In this document: positions 45,858 through 55,484 of the stretch, piece after piece
Numbering within the stretch: the stretch's first letter is position 1
Layout: the number at the start of each line of letters is the position of its first letter
NCBI RefSeq assembly: GCF_003347495.1
Contig: NZ_QCXY01000001.1
Coordinates: 1,116,001-1,180,000, forward strand
DNA: 64,000 bases
From: Pleomorphovibrio marinus
GTDB lineage: Bacteria; Bacteroidota; Bacteroidia; Cytophagales; Cyclobacteriaceae
Direction: 5' to 3'
The notes under the pieces: generated by a model
Database searches by the model: none
The model's input: only the letters and a program-made list of their open reading frames with translations
Told to the model about the DNA's origin: nothing
Position numbers and translations under genes: made by a program

Positions 45858-47273
45858 ATGTCAATAAGAATTAACCTAGCATGGCTATTAGTACTTTACT
45901 TTTGTGGCAATTTTATGGCCTGTACGTCTCCCGAAGGAACTTCCATACAGGTAACTGAAGAAAAGCCCATAATGCCCAGGCTTCAAATTGCTGAAAACCA
46001 AAGGTATTTTGTCACAGAGGACGGAGATCCTTTCTTTTGGTTGGGCGACACAGGTTGGTTGCTATTTGGAAAGCTGGATAGGTCAGAGGGAGAACAATAC
46101 CTAGATGATCGGAGGGAGAAGGGGTTTAATGTCATTCAGGTGATGATGCTCCATAGTGTGGGTGTGGCAAATGCCTATGGGGATTCTGCGCTGGTGAACC
46201 AGGATGTGGCCCAACCCATGGTCAAAGCAGGAAATGACCCAGAAGACCCTGCCTCCTATGATTATTGGGATCACATGGAGTACCTGATAAAAACTGCTAG
46301 AGAAAAGGGTCTGTATATGGCCTTGGTGCCCATTTGGGGGTCCAATGTACGAGCTGGAAAAGTTTCCGTAGAACAGGCCAGGACATATACGCAGTACATT
46401 ACAGAGCGATTTGGAAAGTATGAGAACATCATTTGGTTGAACGGGGGGGATGTGCCAGGAAGTGACTCCACTGCGGTGTGGAATGCCATAGGGCAAGAGC
46501 TTCGGGCACGAAACCCCAACCACCTTATTACCTTTCACCCTAGGGGAAGGACTCAATCTTCCGACTGGTTTCATGAGGAGGAATGGCTGGATTTTCACAT
46601 GTTTCAATCCGGGCACAGGAGGTATGATCAGGATGATACCGAAAAAAACTTTGGGGAGGATAATTGGCGCTATGTAGAAGTGGACATGGCCTTGGAGCCA
46701 TTAAAGCCTACATTGGATGGGGAACCCTCCTACGAGGGTATACCACAGGGACTGCATGATCCGGAGGAGCCCTTTTGGAACGAGGATGATGTACGCAGAT
46801 ATGGTTATTGGTCGGTTTTAGCTGGTGCGGCTGGATATACTTATGGGCATAGTGCTTTGATGCAAATGTATAAAGAGACAGATGATCATTCTGCGTATGG
46901 CAATACAACCTACTGGAATGAGGCCTTGGATGCTCCCGGAGCACATCAGATGGTACACCTCAAAGAACTAATTTTGGATTACCCCTTCTTTGACCGGGTT
47001 CCCGACCAAAGTTTAATTGCCAACCAAGGGGAGCGATATGATTATCTGGTGGCCAGTAGGGGTAAGGACTATGTTTTGATTTACACCTATACTGGAAGAC
47101 CCATCCAGGTAAAGATGGGAGCTATTGAAGGGGAAAAAGTGAAGGCAAGATGGTTTAACCCAAGAAATGGGGAATATACAGATATCGGAGAATTTGAGAA
47201 TGAAGGAACCCTAGAATTTAGTCCTAACGGGAATGTACAGGAAGGAAATGACTGGGTATTGGTGTTAAATTGA
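45858..47273 (+). CDS. GH140-type apiosidase lipoprotein
   Basis: The 471-aa lipoprotein (lipobox NFMAC) has the DUF4038/GH140 barrel: RYFVTEDGDPFFWLGDTGWLLF, then REKGFNVIQVMMLHSVGV, IIWLNGGDVPGSDS with candidate acid/base Asp198, and LKPTLDGEPSYEG with candidate nucleophile Glu289. A C-terminal beta-sandwich (VLIYTYTGRPIQVKMGAIEG) completes the family pattern. Characterised members cleave the apiose-galacturonate linkage of RG-II. It begins 17 bases after the beta-helix fusion and belongs to the same array. It is the clearest sign of an apiose-bearing pectin as target. Confidence 0.85.
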   Translation: MSIRINLAWLLVLYFCGNFMACTSPEGTSIQVTEEKPIMPRLQIAENQRYFVTEDGDPFFWLGDTGWLLFGKLDRSEGEQYLDDRREKGFNVIQVMMLHSVGVANAYGDSALVNQDVAQPMVKAGNDPEDPASYDYWDHMEYLIKTAREKGLYMALVPIWGSNVRAGKVSVEQARTYTQYITERFGKYENIIWLNGGDVPGSDSTAVWNAIGQELRARNPNHLITFHPRGRTQSSDWFHEEEWLDFHMFQSGHRRYDQDDTEKNFGEDNWRYVEVDMALEPLKPTLDGEPSYEGIPQGLHDPEEPFWNEDDVRRYGYWSVLAGAAGYTYGHSALMQMYKETDDHSAYGNTTYWNEALDAPGAHQMVHLKELILDYPFFDRVPDQSLIANQGERYDYLVASRGKDYVLIYTYTGRPIQVKMGAIEGEKVKARWFNPRNGEYTDIGEFENEGTLEFSPNGNVQEGNDWVLVLN

Positions 47274-47333
47274 GCATTCATAGGGAATGGAACATTGTTT
47301 CCAAAAAGCCCAATTAGTGTAAATTCTCCCGGC

Positions 47334-48929
47334 ATGAAGACCTTTATGAACTATTGCAGCTACTTCTTTTTGACTCTACTTTTATCGAGTGGTTTAAGGC
47401 AAGGAATTGCCCAACAGGAAGGTTGGGTAGACGTAACCCAAAAAGGGGTAAGTAATGAAGGTGAGTTGTCGACCCAAGCTATCCAAGGAGCCATCAATGA
47501 GCTTCACGCCAAAGGAGGAGGTACCCTGTATTTTCCCTCGGGGGAATACCTGACCGGAGCCATCGAACTAAAAAGTAATTTGGTAGTGCATTTGGATGCG
47601 GGAGCGGTACTAAAGTTTTCCACTGATTTTGACGAATACCTACCTTTTGTGGAAATGAGATGGGAAGGAACGGTGATGAAAAGCTTTTCCCCCCTCATTT
47701 ATGCCAATGAGGCCGAAAACATTACCATCACCGGAAGGGGTACCATAGATGGGCAGGGCCAGGCCTGGTGGAAGGAGATGTACAATATTAAGTACCCGGA
47801 AGAGCCCCAGCCGTTAAACCGCTATCAACAATTATGGGACGAGCAAAACCCCGACTTGGAATCCGAACCCTATTATGATGGGACCATGAACCTGAAATTT
47901 TTCAGGCCTCCCCTTATTCAACCCTTCCGCTCCAAAAACATTAGGATAGAAGGAGTAAAAATTATCAATTCACCTTTTTGGACAATCAATCCTGCATTTT
48001 GCGAGAATGTTACCATTACAGGAGTTACCATACTTAACCCCCCTTCACCCAATACCGACGGAATTAACCCCACCTCCTGCAAGAACGTACGTATTTCTGA
48101 TTGCCACATCAGCGTAGGCGACGATTGCATTACGATCAAATCGGGAAGGGATATAGATGGTAGGAAATGGGCGACCCCCACCGAAAATGTGACCATCACC
48201 AACTGCACTATGCTGGATGGGCACGGGGGAGTGGTGATTGGAAGTGAAGTTTCCGGTGATATCAGAAAGATTACCATTTCAAACTGTGTGTTCGATGGAA
48301 CCGATAGAGGCATACGGCTAAAATCCGCTAGAGGAAGAGGAGGTACAGTGGAGGAGATCAGAGTGGACAATATCGTGATGAAAAACATCAAGGATGAGGC
48401 GATAGTCATGAACCTGTTTTACGACAAGGGGACTTCAGAGGAGCCTGTCACCGAGAGAACACCTACATTTAAGAATATACACATTTCCAACCTTACCGCT
48501 ACAGAAGTAAATGTTGCCGGCAATATTGTGGGTATTTCAGAAATGCCCATTGACAATATCAGCTTTTCCAATATCAATATGGAGGCTAAAAAAGGCTTTG
48601 AAATAATTACCGCCTCAAACGTGTCCTTGCACCACATGGATATAAGTACTGAAGAGGGGCCTTCTTTTATCCTGAGGGAGGTGGAAAACATACTTCTTCA
48701 TGACGTAAAAGCCAGATATCCTCTGGCGGACCAACCTATAATTTCCCTAACTAATGGTAAAAACATATTATTGAGACATAATTTCCCAATGGTGGACACA
48801 CCTGCTTTCTTAAAAGTAGGTGGAAGCGAAACGGAGAAGATATATTTAAAAGACAACTATTTCATGAATGTAGTAAATCCAGTGATTGAAGAAAAGGACC
48901 TGACACCAGGAGCACTGAATCAAGACTAG
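47334..48929 (+). CDS. GH28 polygalacturonase, canonical motifs
   Basis: Starting at the ATG at 47334 (an upstream in-frame start at 47295 lacks signal character) the protein has 531 residues with a signal peptide (cleavage near GIAQ). The four GH28 motifs are intact: NTDG at 240-243, GDDC with Asp263/Asp264, GHGG with His297 and RLK at 328-330. It therefore should hydrolyse alpha-galacturonosyl bonds in pectin, in contrast to the first GH28, which has an altered NTD motif. It lies 60 bases after the GH140 gene and its stop abuts the next gene. Confidence 0.9.
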   Translation: MKTFMNYCSYFFLTLLLSSGLRQGIAQQEGWVDVTQKGVSNEGELSTQAIQGAINELHAKGGGTLYFPSGEYLTGAIELKSNLVVHLDAGAVLKFSTDFDEYLPFVEMRWEGTVMKSFSPLIYANEAENITITGRGTIDGQGQAWWKEMYNIKYPEEPQPLNRYQQLWDEQNPDLESEPYYDGTMNLKFFRPPLIQPFRSKNIRIEGVKIINSPFWTINPAFCENVTITGVTILNPPSPNTDGINPTSCKNVRISDCHISVGDDCITIKSGRDIDGRKWATPTENVTITNCTMLDGHGGVVIGSEVSGDIRKITISNCVFDGTDRGIRLKSARGRGGTVEEIRVDNIVMKNIKDEAIVMNLFYDKGTSEEPVTERTPTFKNIHISNLTATEVNVAGNIVGISEMPIDNISFSNINMEAKKGFEIITASNVSLHHMDISTEEGPSFILREVENILLHDVKARYPLADQPIISLTNGKNILLRHNFPMVDTPAFLKVGGSETEKIYLKDNYFMNVVNPVIEEKDLTPGALNQD

Positions 48930-48934
48930 TGAAA

Positions 48935-49921
48935 ATGAACACTTACACACTTCGAAATATCGTTTTTGGCCTTATGCTGTTTTGCTTGGCTTGTCAACCT
49001 CAAACGGAAGAAGCATCCCAAGAAAATACGCAAGAGGTTGAGGAAGTATATCTTTTCACCTCTTTCAGGGAACCTGCCACCGACGGGCTGTATTTGGCCT
49101 ACAGCGAAGATGGATATGAGTGGCAGGATTTGGGAGGGCCATATTTAGCACCCCAAGTTGGTCCATCCAAGCTTATGAGGGATCCATCGGTGGTCAGGGG
49201 CCCTGATGGAAGGTACCATATGGTTTGGACTACCGACTGGCGTGGCGGGGATGGGTTCGGCTATGCGAGTACTACGGACTTTGTGAATTGGTCGGAACAG
49301 CAATTTATTCCAGTAATGGACCATGAGCCAGAAGTGGTAAATGTATGGGCACCTGAAATTTACTATGATGAGGTAGAGGATCGGTTTATCATCATTTGGG
49401 CGTCCACAATTCCCCATCGATTTGAGAAAGGAGAAGAAGATGAGGACAACAATCACCGTATGTACTATGTGACTACCAAAGATTTTGAGACGTTTTCGGA
49501 AACCAAACTTTTCATTGACCCCGAGTTTAGCATCATAGATGCCGTGATTGTGAAAAGGGAAGCAGAGGATTATGTGCTGGTATTGAAAGACAATACCCGG
49601 CCAAACAGAAACCTTAAGGTAGCTTTTGGACCTTCTCCGCTCGGGCCTTTTGAAAACATTTCAGACCCATTTTCGGAATTTTTGACAGAGGGGCCCACCA
49701 TCATTGAGCAAGATGGGGAATGGCTCATCTTTTTTGATTCTTATGGGGCGAAAAAATACGACGCAGTGAGCACCACCGACTTCAAGGATTTTAGGCCTAT
49801 TGGGGATCAGATCAATTTTCCAGAAGGACATAAACACGGCACCATTACTACGGTAAGCAATGATGTTATTCAAAAGATCAATGCGCAATCACCATTAGCA
49901 CCAAAAGAGGAAGAGGAATGA
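48935..49921 (+). CDS. GH43-type lipoprotein
   Basis: The 328-aa lipoprotein (lipobox CLAC) has a five-bladed propeller with the three GH43 acids: LMRDPSVVRGPDGRYHMVW (base Asp), FSIIDAVIVKREAEDYVLV (modulating Asp) and EGPTIIEQDGEWLIFF (acid Glu). VNVWAPEIYYDEVEDRFII is also typical. It probably removes arabinose from pectin side chains. A GTG at 48929 overlapping the previous stop by one base is an alternative start. Its stop overlaps the next start (ATGA), so the array is translationally coupled here. Confidence 0.88.
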   Translation: MNTYTLRNIVFGLMLFCLACQPQTEEASQENTQEVEEVYLFTSFREPATDGLYLAYSEDGYEWQDLGGPYLAPQVGPSKLMRDPSVVRGPDGRYHMVWTTDWRGGDGFGYASTTDFVNWSEQQFIPVMDHEPEVVNVWAPEIYYDEVEDRFIIIWASTIPHRFEKGEEDEDNNHRMYYVTTKDFETFSETKLFIDPEFSIIDAVIVKREAEDYVLVLKDNTRPNRNLKVAFGPSPLGPFENISDPFSEFLTEGPTIIEQDGEWLIFFDSYGAKKYDAVSTTDFKDFRPIGDQINFPEGHKHGTITTVSNDVIQKINAQSPLAPKEEEE

Positions 49922-51759
49922 AAATGTTATATAAAATAGTGGTGGCGGCAGTGATATCGCTTAACTGTATTTCCGCCAATGCCCAAGACACGCTGAGCTA
50001 CACTGGAAATACACTTTCTAGGATAGACTATCATCACGGGCAATTGAGGCCAGCGATAGGAACCCATGCCCAGCAAATCATGCGCGCAAATAGGAGTATG
50101 CCAGAGGAGTCGGATGGCTTTGGCTGGACCTATAACCACGCCCCCATGATCGCCTATTGGAAGGGGACATTTTTTGTTAATTATCTCAATAACCCTGTGG
50201 GAGAACACATACCCCCCAGTCAGACTTTCCTACTTCGATCAACCGATGGCAAGGATTGGGATTTTCCCGAAGTGCTTTTTCCTATCTATGATATTCCCGA
50301 TGGATATCAGAAAGAGGGCCATGATGGGGTGGCCGAAGATCTTCAGGCCGTGATGCATCAACGTATGGGTTTTTATGTCTCATCCAGTGACCGCTTGCTT
50401 GCTTTGGGGTATTATGGAATTGCCATGGACGCCAAGGACAGCCCAAATGATGGAAAAGGAATAGGCCGGGTGGTAAGGGAAATTTATGAAGACGGAACCT
50501 TTGGACCCATCCACTTTATCAGGTACAATTCAAGCTGGGATAGAAGCTTATCCAAGTACCCCTATTACGAGGAAAGCGGAGACGAGGGTTTTGTAGCTGC
50601 CTGTGAGGAATTGATGGATGAGCCCCTGATGATGCAACAATGGGTCGAAGAAGCAGATAGGGATGATCCTCTGATCCCTTTACAGAAACAGTTTAAGGCC
50701 TTTTCTTACTATCATTTGGAAGATGGATCGGTTGTGGGGTTATGGAAACATGCCCTTACCAGCTTAAGCAAGGACGGCGGCAAGACTTGGGAGTATGACC
50801 CGGTAAGGGCACCAGGAGTGGTAAACAGCAATGCAAAAATTTGGGGACAAAGGACTTCTGATGACAGGTTTGCCTTGGTGTATAACCCCTCAGAGTATCG
50901 ATGGCCTTTGGCAATTTCTACCAGTGATGATGGGCTTGAATATGAAGACCTGCTTTTGCTGCATGGGGAAATCTCCGCCATGCGTTATGGAGGAAATTAC
51001 AAATCATATGGCCCACAATACGTTCGGGGGATATTGGAAGGCAATGGTACGCCCCCGGATGGAAAATTGTGGGTCACCTATAGTGTGAACAAGGAAGATA
51101 TATGGGTGGCATCTTCACCTGTACCCATTACCGATCAGGCACCTGGACATGCCAACGAGGTTTTTGGTGAACTGGAGGGAGAGAATGCACTTCAAAATTG
51201 GAATACCTATAGCCTGGTATGGGGCCCAGTGGGAATAGAAGAATGGAAAGGAGAGAAGGTGTTGGCTTTAAGGGACAAGGATCCCTTTGATTATGCAAAA
51301 GCGGAGAGGGTAATACCCCGCAGTGAAAAATTAACCGTTTCTTTGGAAGTAGAAGCCGGGCAGAATGATCATGGACAGTTTCAAATAGAATTTCAGGATG
51401 GTAAAGGACGTCCAGCGGTGCAGTTGCTTTTCGGTGAGGATGGTCTGATAAGGTACCGTGCAGGTTACAGACTCGGAAGTTTTGGGAGTTATGAGCCCGG
51501 CAAAAGCTATAAGTTGGAGGTGGAATTAGATGTGGCCACCAGGTCCTACGATGTAAAAATCAACGGTCAAGAGAAAGGGAGAAGGATATTTTTTGCTCCG
51601 GTGGATGCCATAGAACGGGTAATGTTCAGGACTGGAACTCAACGGTATTTTCCAACCCCCGAAACGCCCACCAACCAGGATTATGATCTTGAGGGGGCTG
51701 GATCCATGGATCAGGAAGCCGCCTATTTTATTCGTTCCTTGGTATCGAAGTCTTTGTGA
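49918..51759 (+). CDS. Sialidase-fold propeller with LamG-like domain, candidate keto-deoxy-acid hydrolase
   Basis: The 613-aa protein has a signal peptide (cleavage near ANAQ), a propeller at about 45-400 with Asp-box-like repeats (RSTDGKDW, SKDGGKTW, STSDDGLEY) and a C-terminal concanavalin/LamG-like domain at about 425-600 (LTVSLEVEAGQNDHGQFQIEFQ). Propeller hydrolases of this type often release keto-deoxy acids such as sialic acid, Kdo or Dha. It is the last secreted enzyme before cytoplasmic keto-acid genes, starting inside the GH43 stop and ending 82 bases before the aldolase. I propose it frees Dha from RG-II. That is inference; a GH143 relationship is possible but not checked. Confidence 0.6.
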   Translation: MKMLYKIVVAAVISLNCISANAQDTLSYTGNTLSRIDYHHGQLRPAIGTHAQQIMRANRSMPEESDGFGWTYNHAPMIAYWKGTFFVNYLNNPVGEHIPPSQTFLLRSTDGKDWDFPEVLFPIYDIPDGYQKEGHDGVAEDLQAVMHQRMGFYVSSSDRLLALGYYGIAMDAKDSPNDGKGIGRVVREIYEDGTFGPIHFIRYNSSWDRSLSKYPYYEESGDEGFVAACEELMDEPLMMQQWVEEADRDDPLIPLQKQFKAFSYYHLEDGSVVGLWKHALTSLSKDGGKTWEYDPVRAPGVVNSNAKIWGQRTSDDRFALVYNPSEYRWPLAISTSDDGLEYEDLLLLHGEISAMRYGGNYKSYGPQYVRGILEGNGTPPDGKLWVTYSVNKEDIWVASSPVPITDQAPGHANEVFGELEGENALQNWNTYSLVWGPVGIEEWKGEKVLALRDKDPFDYAKAERVIPRSEKLTVSLEVEAGQNDHGQFQIEFQDGKGRPAVQLLFGEDGLIRYRAGYRLGSFGSYEPGKSYKLEVELDVATRSYDVKINGQEKGRRIFFAPVDAIERVMFRTGTQRYFPTPETPTNQDYDLEGAGSMDQEAAYFIRSLVSKSL

Positions 51760-51841
51760 AAATGTGAAAAAGACAAACCCAAAAGTAGGTAGAATTCCAG
51801 CGGGTTTGGGTTTGGATAATGCCATAAATATTATTTAAGAG

Positions 51842-52753
51842 ATGACACAAAAAATATTTAAAGGAGTTGTGGTTCCCATGGTTAGTCCCTTCCAAGCTGA
51901 TGGGGGAATTGACACAGCAGCGGTGGAAAAGTTGATGGATAGGTTTGCCCAACATCAATTGTCTCCCCTTGTATTGGGGACTACTGGTGAGTCGGCCTCA
52001 TTGGGGGAAGATGAGTCTATAGTCTTATTGAAGGCTGCCATTGCCACAAAATCTCCTAACCAAAAAGTGTATGCTGGTATTGTCAATAATGAAGTGGCCC
52101 GGCAGGTGAGCCTAGGAAAACAATACCTGGATCTTGGTGCAGATGCCGTGGTAGCCACCCTTCCTAGCTATTATTGCCTCACTCCAATACAAATGGAAAA
52201 GCATTTTGAATTATTGGCAGCATCCATTGGCGGGCCTATGCTAATTTATAATATCAAAGCCACAACACAGATGTCCATACCTATTTCGGTTGTGGAATCC
52301 CTAAGCCAGCATCCTGATATTTATGGTATAAAGGACTCAGAAAGGGACATGGAGAGGCTTAGTGAGATGATCCGCTTATTTAAGGATAGGGAAGATTTCT
52401 CTTATTTCTGCGGTTGGGGTGCTGCTACTGTAAAGGCCTTGCAATTAGGTGCGGATGGCATAGTCCCAAGTACGGGAAATTTGGTGCCTGAGCATTACGG
52501 AGAGATAGTAAAAGCGGCAAAAAAAGGAGATTGGGAACTTTCAAATTTATACCAATCCAAAACAGATGCGGTAGCTAACATTTACCAGTCAGGTATGACC
52601 TTGGGTCAATCATTGGCGGCATTAAAACTTATACTCAACAATCAGGAAATTTGTCACCCTTTTATGAAGCCACCACTAACTCCCTTGGATGCTGAATTGG
52701 TTACTACTGTTATGGCTAATTGGGAGCATTTTTGCACTGAACTAGCTAAATGA
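51842..52753 (+). CDS. DapA/NAL-superfamily pyruvate aldolase
   Basis: The 303-aa protein has the superfamily core: GTTGES at 46-51, catalytic Tyr136 in IYNIK and Schiff-base Lys164 in YGIKDSERD. True dihydrodipicolinate synthases and sialate lyases share this frame; YNIK instead of YNxP is unusual. With an SSS transporter and a C4-acid kinase as neighbours, a retro-aldol split of a 2-keto-3-deoxy sugar acid into pyruvate plus an aldehyde is much more likely than lysine synthesis. The proposed substrate is Dha (C7), giving a C4 aldehyde-acid. Its stop overlaps the transporter start by four bases. Confidence 0.85.
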   Translation: MTQKIFKGVVVPMVSPFQADGGIDTAAVEKLMDRFAQHQLSPLVLGTTGESASLGEDESIVLLKAAIATKSPNQKVYAGIVNNEVARQVSLGKQYLDLGADAVVATLPSYYCLTPIQMEKHFELLAASIGGPMLIYNIKATTQMSIPISVVESLSQHPDIYGIKDSERDMERLSEMIRLFKDREDFSYFCGWGAATVKALQLGADGIVPSTGNLVPEHYGEIVKAAKKGDWELSNLYQSKTDAVANIYQSGMTLGQSLAALKLILNNQEICHPFMKPPLTPLDAELVTTVMANWEHFCTELAK

Positions 52754-54300
52754 ATGGAGAAAGCCTACATATTGTAGATCAATTGATCATCATCCTGTCC
52801 GTTGCACTCACTATTTACATAGGGATATATTTTGCCAATAGACAAAAGAACAGCGAAACCTATTTTGCAGGAGGGGGTAGTATCCCCAGTTGGGCCATAG
52901 GGATGTCTATCTTTGCCACTTTAATCAGCAGTGTTACCTTTTTGGCCTACCCGAGTGCTGCCTATGCGGACAATTGGATTTTGCTGGTTCAGGGGCTTAT
53001 GGTGCCTCTTGTCCTGGTATTTGTGATTTGGGTAATTGTGCCCCTATTCAGGAAAGTGATTGGCCTTAGTACCTATGAGTATTTTGAAAAACGTTTTGGG
53101 TTTTTGGCCAGGGTGTACAGTTCTTTGGCATTTATTCTTACCCATTTTTCCAAGATGGGTACTGTTTTGTACCTGGTAAGCTTGGCATTGAGTGCGATGA
53201 TGAACTTACCCATATTTTTGGTCATAGGCACTCTTGGGTTTGTGATCATTGTACTTACCCTTTTGGGTGGTATAGAAGCTGTGATTTGGATGGATGTGAT
53301 CCAGGGGTTTATGTTAATTGCTGGAGGGCTTTTTTGTCTGGGAATATTGTTTTTTAATCAGGCCCAAGGACCAGTGGAAACAGTTCAAATAGCCTTGGAT
53401 TGGAAAAAGATTGGCTTTGGCCCATACGACTGGGATTTTGCCCAGCTTACCTTCTTTGTAATGGCCCTGAATGGGGTTTTTTATGCCCTACAAAAATACT
53501 GCACCGATCAAACTATTGTGCAACGGTATATTACCGCCCGATCAGACAAAGAGGCAAAATCTGCTGCTTATATGGGGGTATTGCTGAGTGTGCCCGTCTG
53601 GACCTTGTTTATGTTGATCGGAACTATGCTCTTTTTATATTATGAGCATTCTGGCAATTTTCTCCCGGAAGGCACCACGGTGGATGCTGTTTTTCCCTTC
53701 TTTATTATGACCGAACTACCTATTGGTGTCACAGGTTTGGTAGTGGCTGCCATTGCAGCAGCAGCAATTTCCAGTTTAGACTCCGACATGAACTGCTTAG
53801 CAGCGGTAGGGGTAGAGGACTATTATGCCAGGATCAAACCCCAAAGCACCTCCAAAGACCGGTTGTTTGCAGGAAGAGTTTTGGTTCTTATTTCAGGTTT
53901 GGCTGCGGTTTTTGTGGCTTGCATGTATGTAGTTTGGCAGGGGGAAGGTGTATTGGGAGCCGTATTTGAGTTATATGCCATTTTTTCTGCCGGAATTGTA
54001 GGGATCTTTCTTCTTGGCCTTTTCAGCCGCAGGGCCAATAAACAAGGACTTTACATAGGCCTTTTGGTTTGTATCCTATTTACTGCCTATGCGGTACTTA
54101 CCTCAACTCCGATTCCATGGAAGGGGAAGGAGATACTGTTGTTGGATCTAGGAAGGTATAACTTTCCCCATCATAAATATATGCTTGGGGTGTATAGCCA
54201 CCTCATTGTATGGATAGTGGGATATGTTGCAAGCTGGTTTTTTCATTCGCCGAAGACGGATAAGAACCTTACTATCTATGGGTATTACAATCAGAACTAA
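52750..54300 (+). CDS. Sodium:solute symporter (SSS) family transporter
   Basis: The 516-aa protein has about 13 hydrophobic spans and the SSS signature region: TYFAGGGSIPSWAIGMSIFA near 37-56 and SSLDSDMNCLAAVGVEDYY near 335-355, which carries the Na2-site serines. Members carry sialic acid, sugars, proline and similar solutes with Na+. The overlap with the aldolase gene (ATGA) and the downstream acid-sugar genes suggests import of the aldolase substrate, probably a keto-deoxy sugar acid. It sits in the inner membrane. Confidence 0.93.
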   Translation: MNGESLHIVDQLIIILSVALTIYIGIYFANRQKNSETYFAGGGSIPSWAIGMSIFATLISSVTFLAYPSAAYADNWILLVQGLMVPLVLVFVIWVIVPLFRKVIGLSTYEYFEKRFGFLARVYSSLAFILTHFSKMGTVLYLVSLALSAMMNLPIFLVIGTLGFVIIVLTLLGGIEAVIWMDVIQGFMLIAGGLFCLGILFFNQAQGPVETVQIALDWKKIGFGPYDWDFAQLTFFVMALNGVFYALQKYCTDQTIVQRYITARSDKEAKSAAYMGVLLSVPVWTLFMLIGTMLFLYYEHSGNFLPEGTTVDAVFPFFIMTELPIGVTGLVVAAIAAAAISSLDSDMNCLAAVGVEDYYARIKPQSTSKDRLFAGRVLVLISGLAAVFVACMYVVWQGEGVLGAVFELYAIFSAGIVGIFLLGLFSRRANKQGLYIGLLVCILFTAYAVLTSTPIPWKGKEILLLDLGRYNFPHHKYMLGVYSHLIVWIVGYVASWFFHSPKTDKNLTIYGYYNQN

Positions 54301-54333
54301 TTAATTTATTAACCCAATTGTGTACATCTATTT

Positions 54334-55479
54334 ATGAATACTATATCGCTAATACAACCCCAGAAACTAAAATTTGGAACCACTGCTTTTAAGGAGTTCT
54401 TGGAGGATTTGTCGCATACGACTCATAAGCGGATTTGGGTACTAGGTATAGAACCTTTATCGGAAAACCTGGAAATGATAAGGGAAAAGGTGCAGGAAAA
54501 GAACAAGGCCATATCCATCCATACCTTTATGCAGGGAGAACCTACCTTCTCCCATTATCAAAATTTTTTCAAGGATGTTCATGTTTTTCTCCCCGACTTG
54601 GTAGTAGGCTTTGGCGGAGGAAGTGTGCTTGACTTGGCTAAAGTACTTGCTGCCATGGTGGGTAGCCCCCAAAAGTTGGAGGAGGTTATCGGTATCAACA
54701 AATTGGCAGAAAGAAAAGTCGGGTTATGGTGCCTGCCCACCACCTCTGGAACCGGGAGTGAGGTGTCCCCTAATGCGATATTGCTCGACGAAGATACCTT
54801 GGAAAAGAAAGGGATCATAAGTCCATTTCTAGTTCCGGATGCCACTTATGTGGATCCTTCCCTTACCATGTCTCTGCCCGCGGGGTTAACGGCCGAAACG
54901 GGTATAGATGCGTTATCCCACTGCATGGAAGCTTATACCAATAAGTATAGCCATCCATTAATTGATGATTATGCGTTACGGGGTATGACCCATATTGGAA
55001 ATCACCTTTTGCGTGCATATGAGGATGGAAAGGATATAGCAGCAAGGTCCGCACTATCACTGGGGAGCCTGTATGGTGGGTTTTGTTTGGGTCCTGTAAA
55101 CACAGCTGGGGTTCATGCCCTCAGCTATCCCCTGGGTGGGAAATACCATGTTCCACATGGACTGGCAAATGCGGTTTTACTGCCAGAGGTAATGGCTTTT
55201 AACCTGCCTTCCTCTATGGATAAATATGCAAAAGTGGCCTTGGCCATGGGAGTGGAAGAGGGAGACTCCGTATCGGAAACTGCCCGGCGTGGTGTAGAAA
55301 AGACCCGGGAACTACTTCAGGCCTGTGGGATACCGGAAAGCCTGAAAGATTTGGGAGTCGCCGAAAACGAAATTCCTGAATTGGCAAATTTGGCCATGAA
55401 GGTAACTCGGTTACTTAAAAACAACCCTCGGGAGTTGGGTTATAATGAAGCAGTGGAAATTTACTCACGATTAATTTAA
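54334..55479 (+). CDS. Iron-containing alcohol dehydrogenase (group III)
   Basis: The 381-aa protein has the NAD(P)-binding GGGSVLD at about 94-100, TTSGTGSE at about 136-143 and the four metal ligands Asp192, His196, His261 and His275 in the usual spacing. The family reduces aldehydes or oxidises alcohols with Fe2+ and NAD(P)H. In this operon it could reduce the aldehyde produced by the aldolase (a C4 aldehyde-acid) to a tetronate such as D-threonate. It starts 33 bases after the transporter and ends 5 bases before the PdxA-like gene. Confidence 0.92.
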   Translation: MNTISLIQPQKLKFGTTAFKEFLEDLSHTTHKRIWVLGIEPLSENLEMIREKVQEKNKAISIHTFMQGEPTFSHYQNFFKDVHVFLPDLVVGFGGGSVLDLAKVLAAMVGSPQKLEEVIGINKLAERKVGLWCLPTTSGTGSEVSPNAILLDEDTLEKKGIISPFLVPDATYVDPSLTMSLPAGLTAETGIDALSHCMEAYTNKYSHPLIDDYALRGMTHIGNHLLRAYEDGKDIAARSALSLGSLYGGFCLGPVNTAGVHALSYPLGGKYHVPHGLANAVLLPEVMAFNLPSSMDKYAKVALAMGVEEGDSVSETARRGVEKTRELLQACGIPESLKDLGVAENEIPELANLAMKVTRLLKNNPRELGYNEAVEIYSRLI

Positions 55480-55484
55480 CAAAC

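Noticed and set aside
51842-52753. Dihydrodipicolinate synthase (lysine biosynthesis)
   Set aside because: The superfamily fits, but the operon with an SSS symporter, C4-acid kinase and PdxA2-like enzyme, and the YNIK motif, argue for a keto-deoxy acid aldolase.
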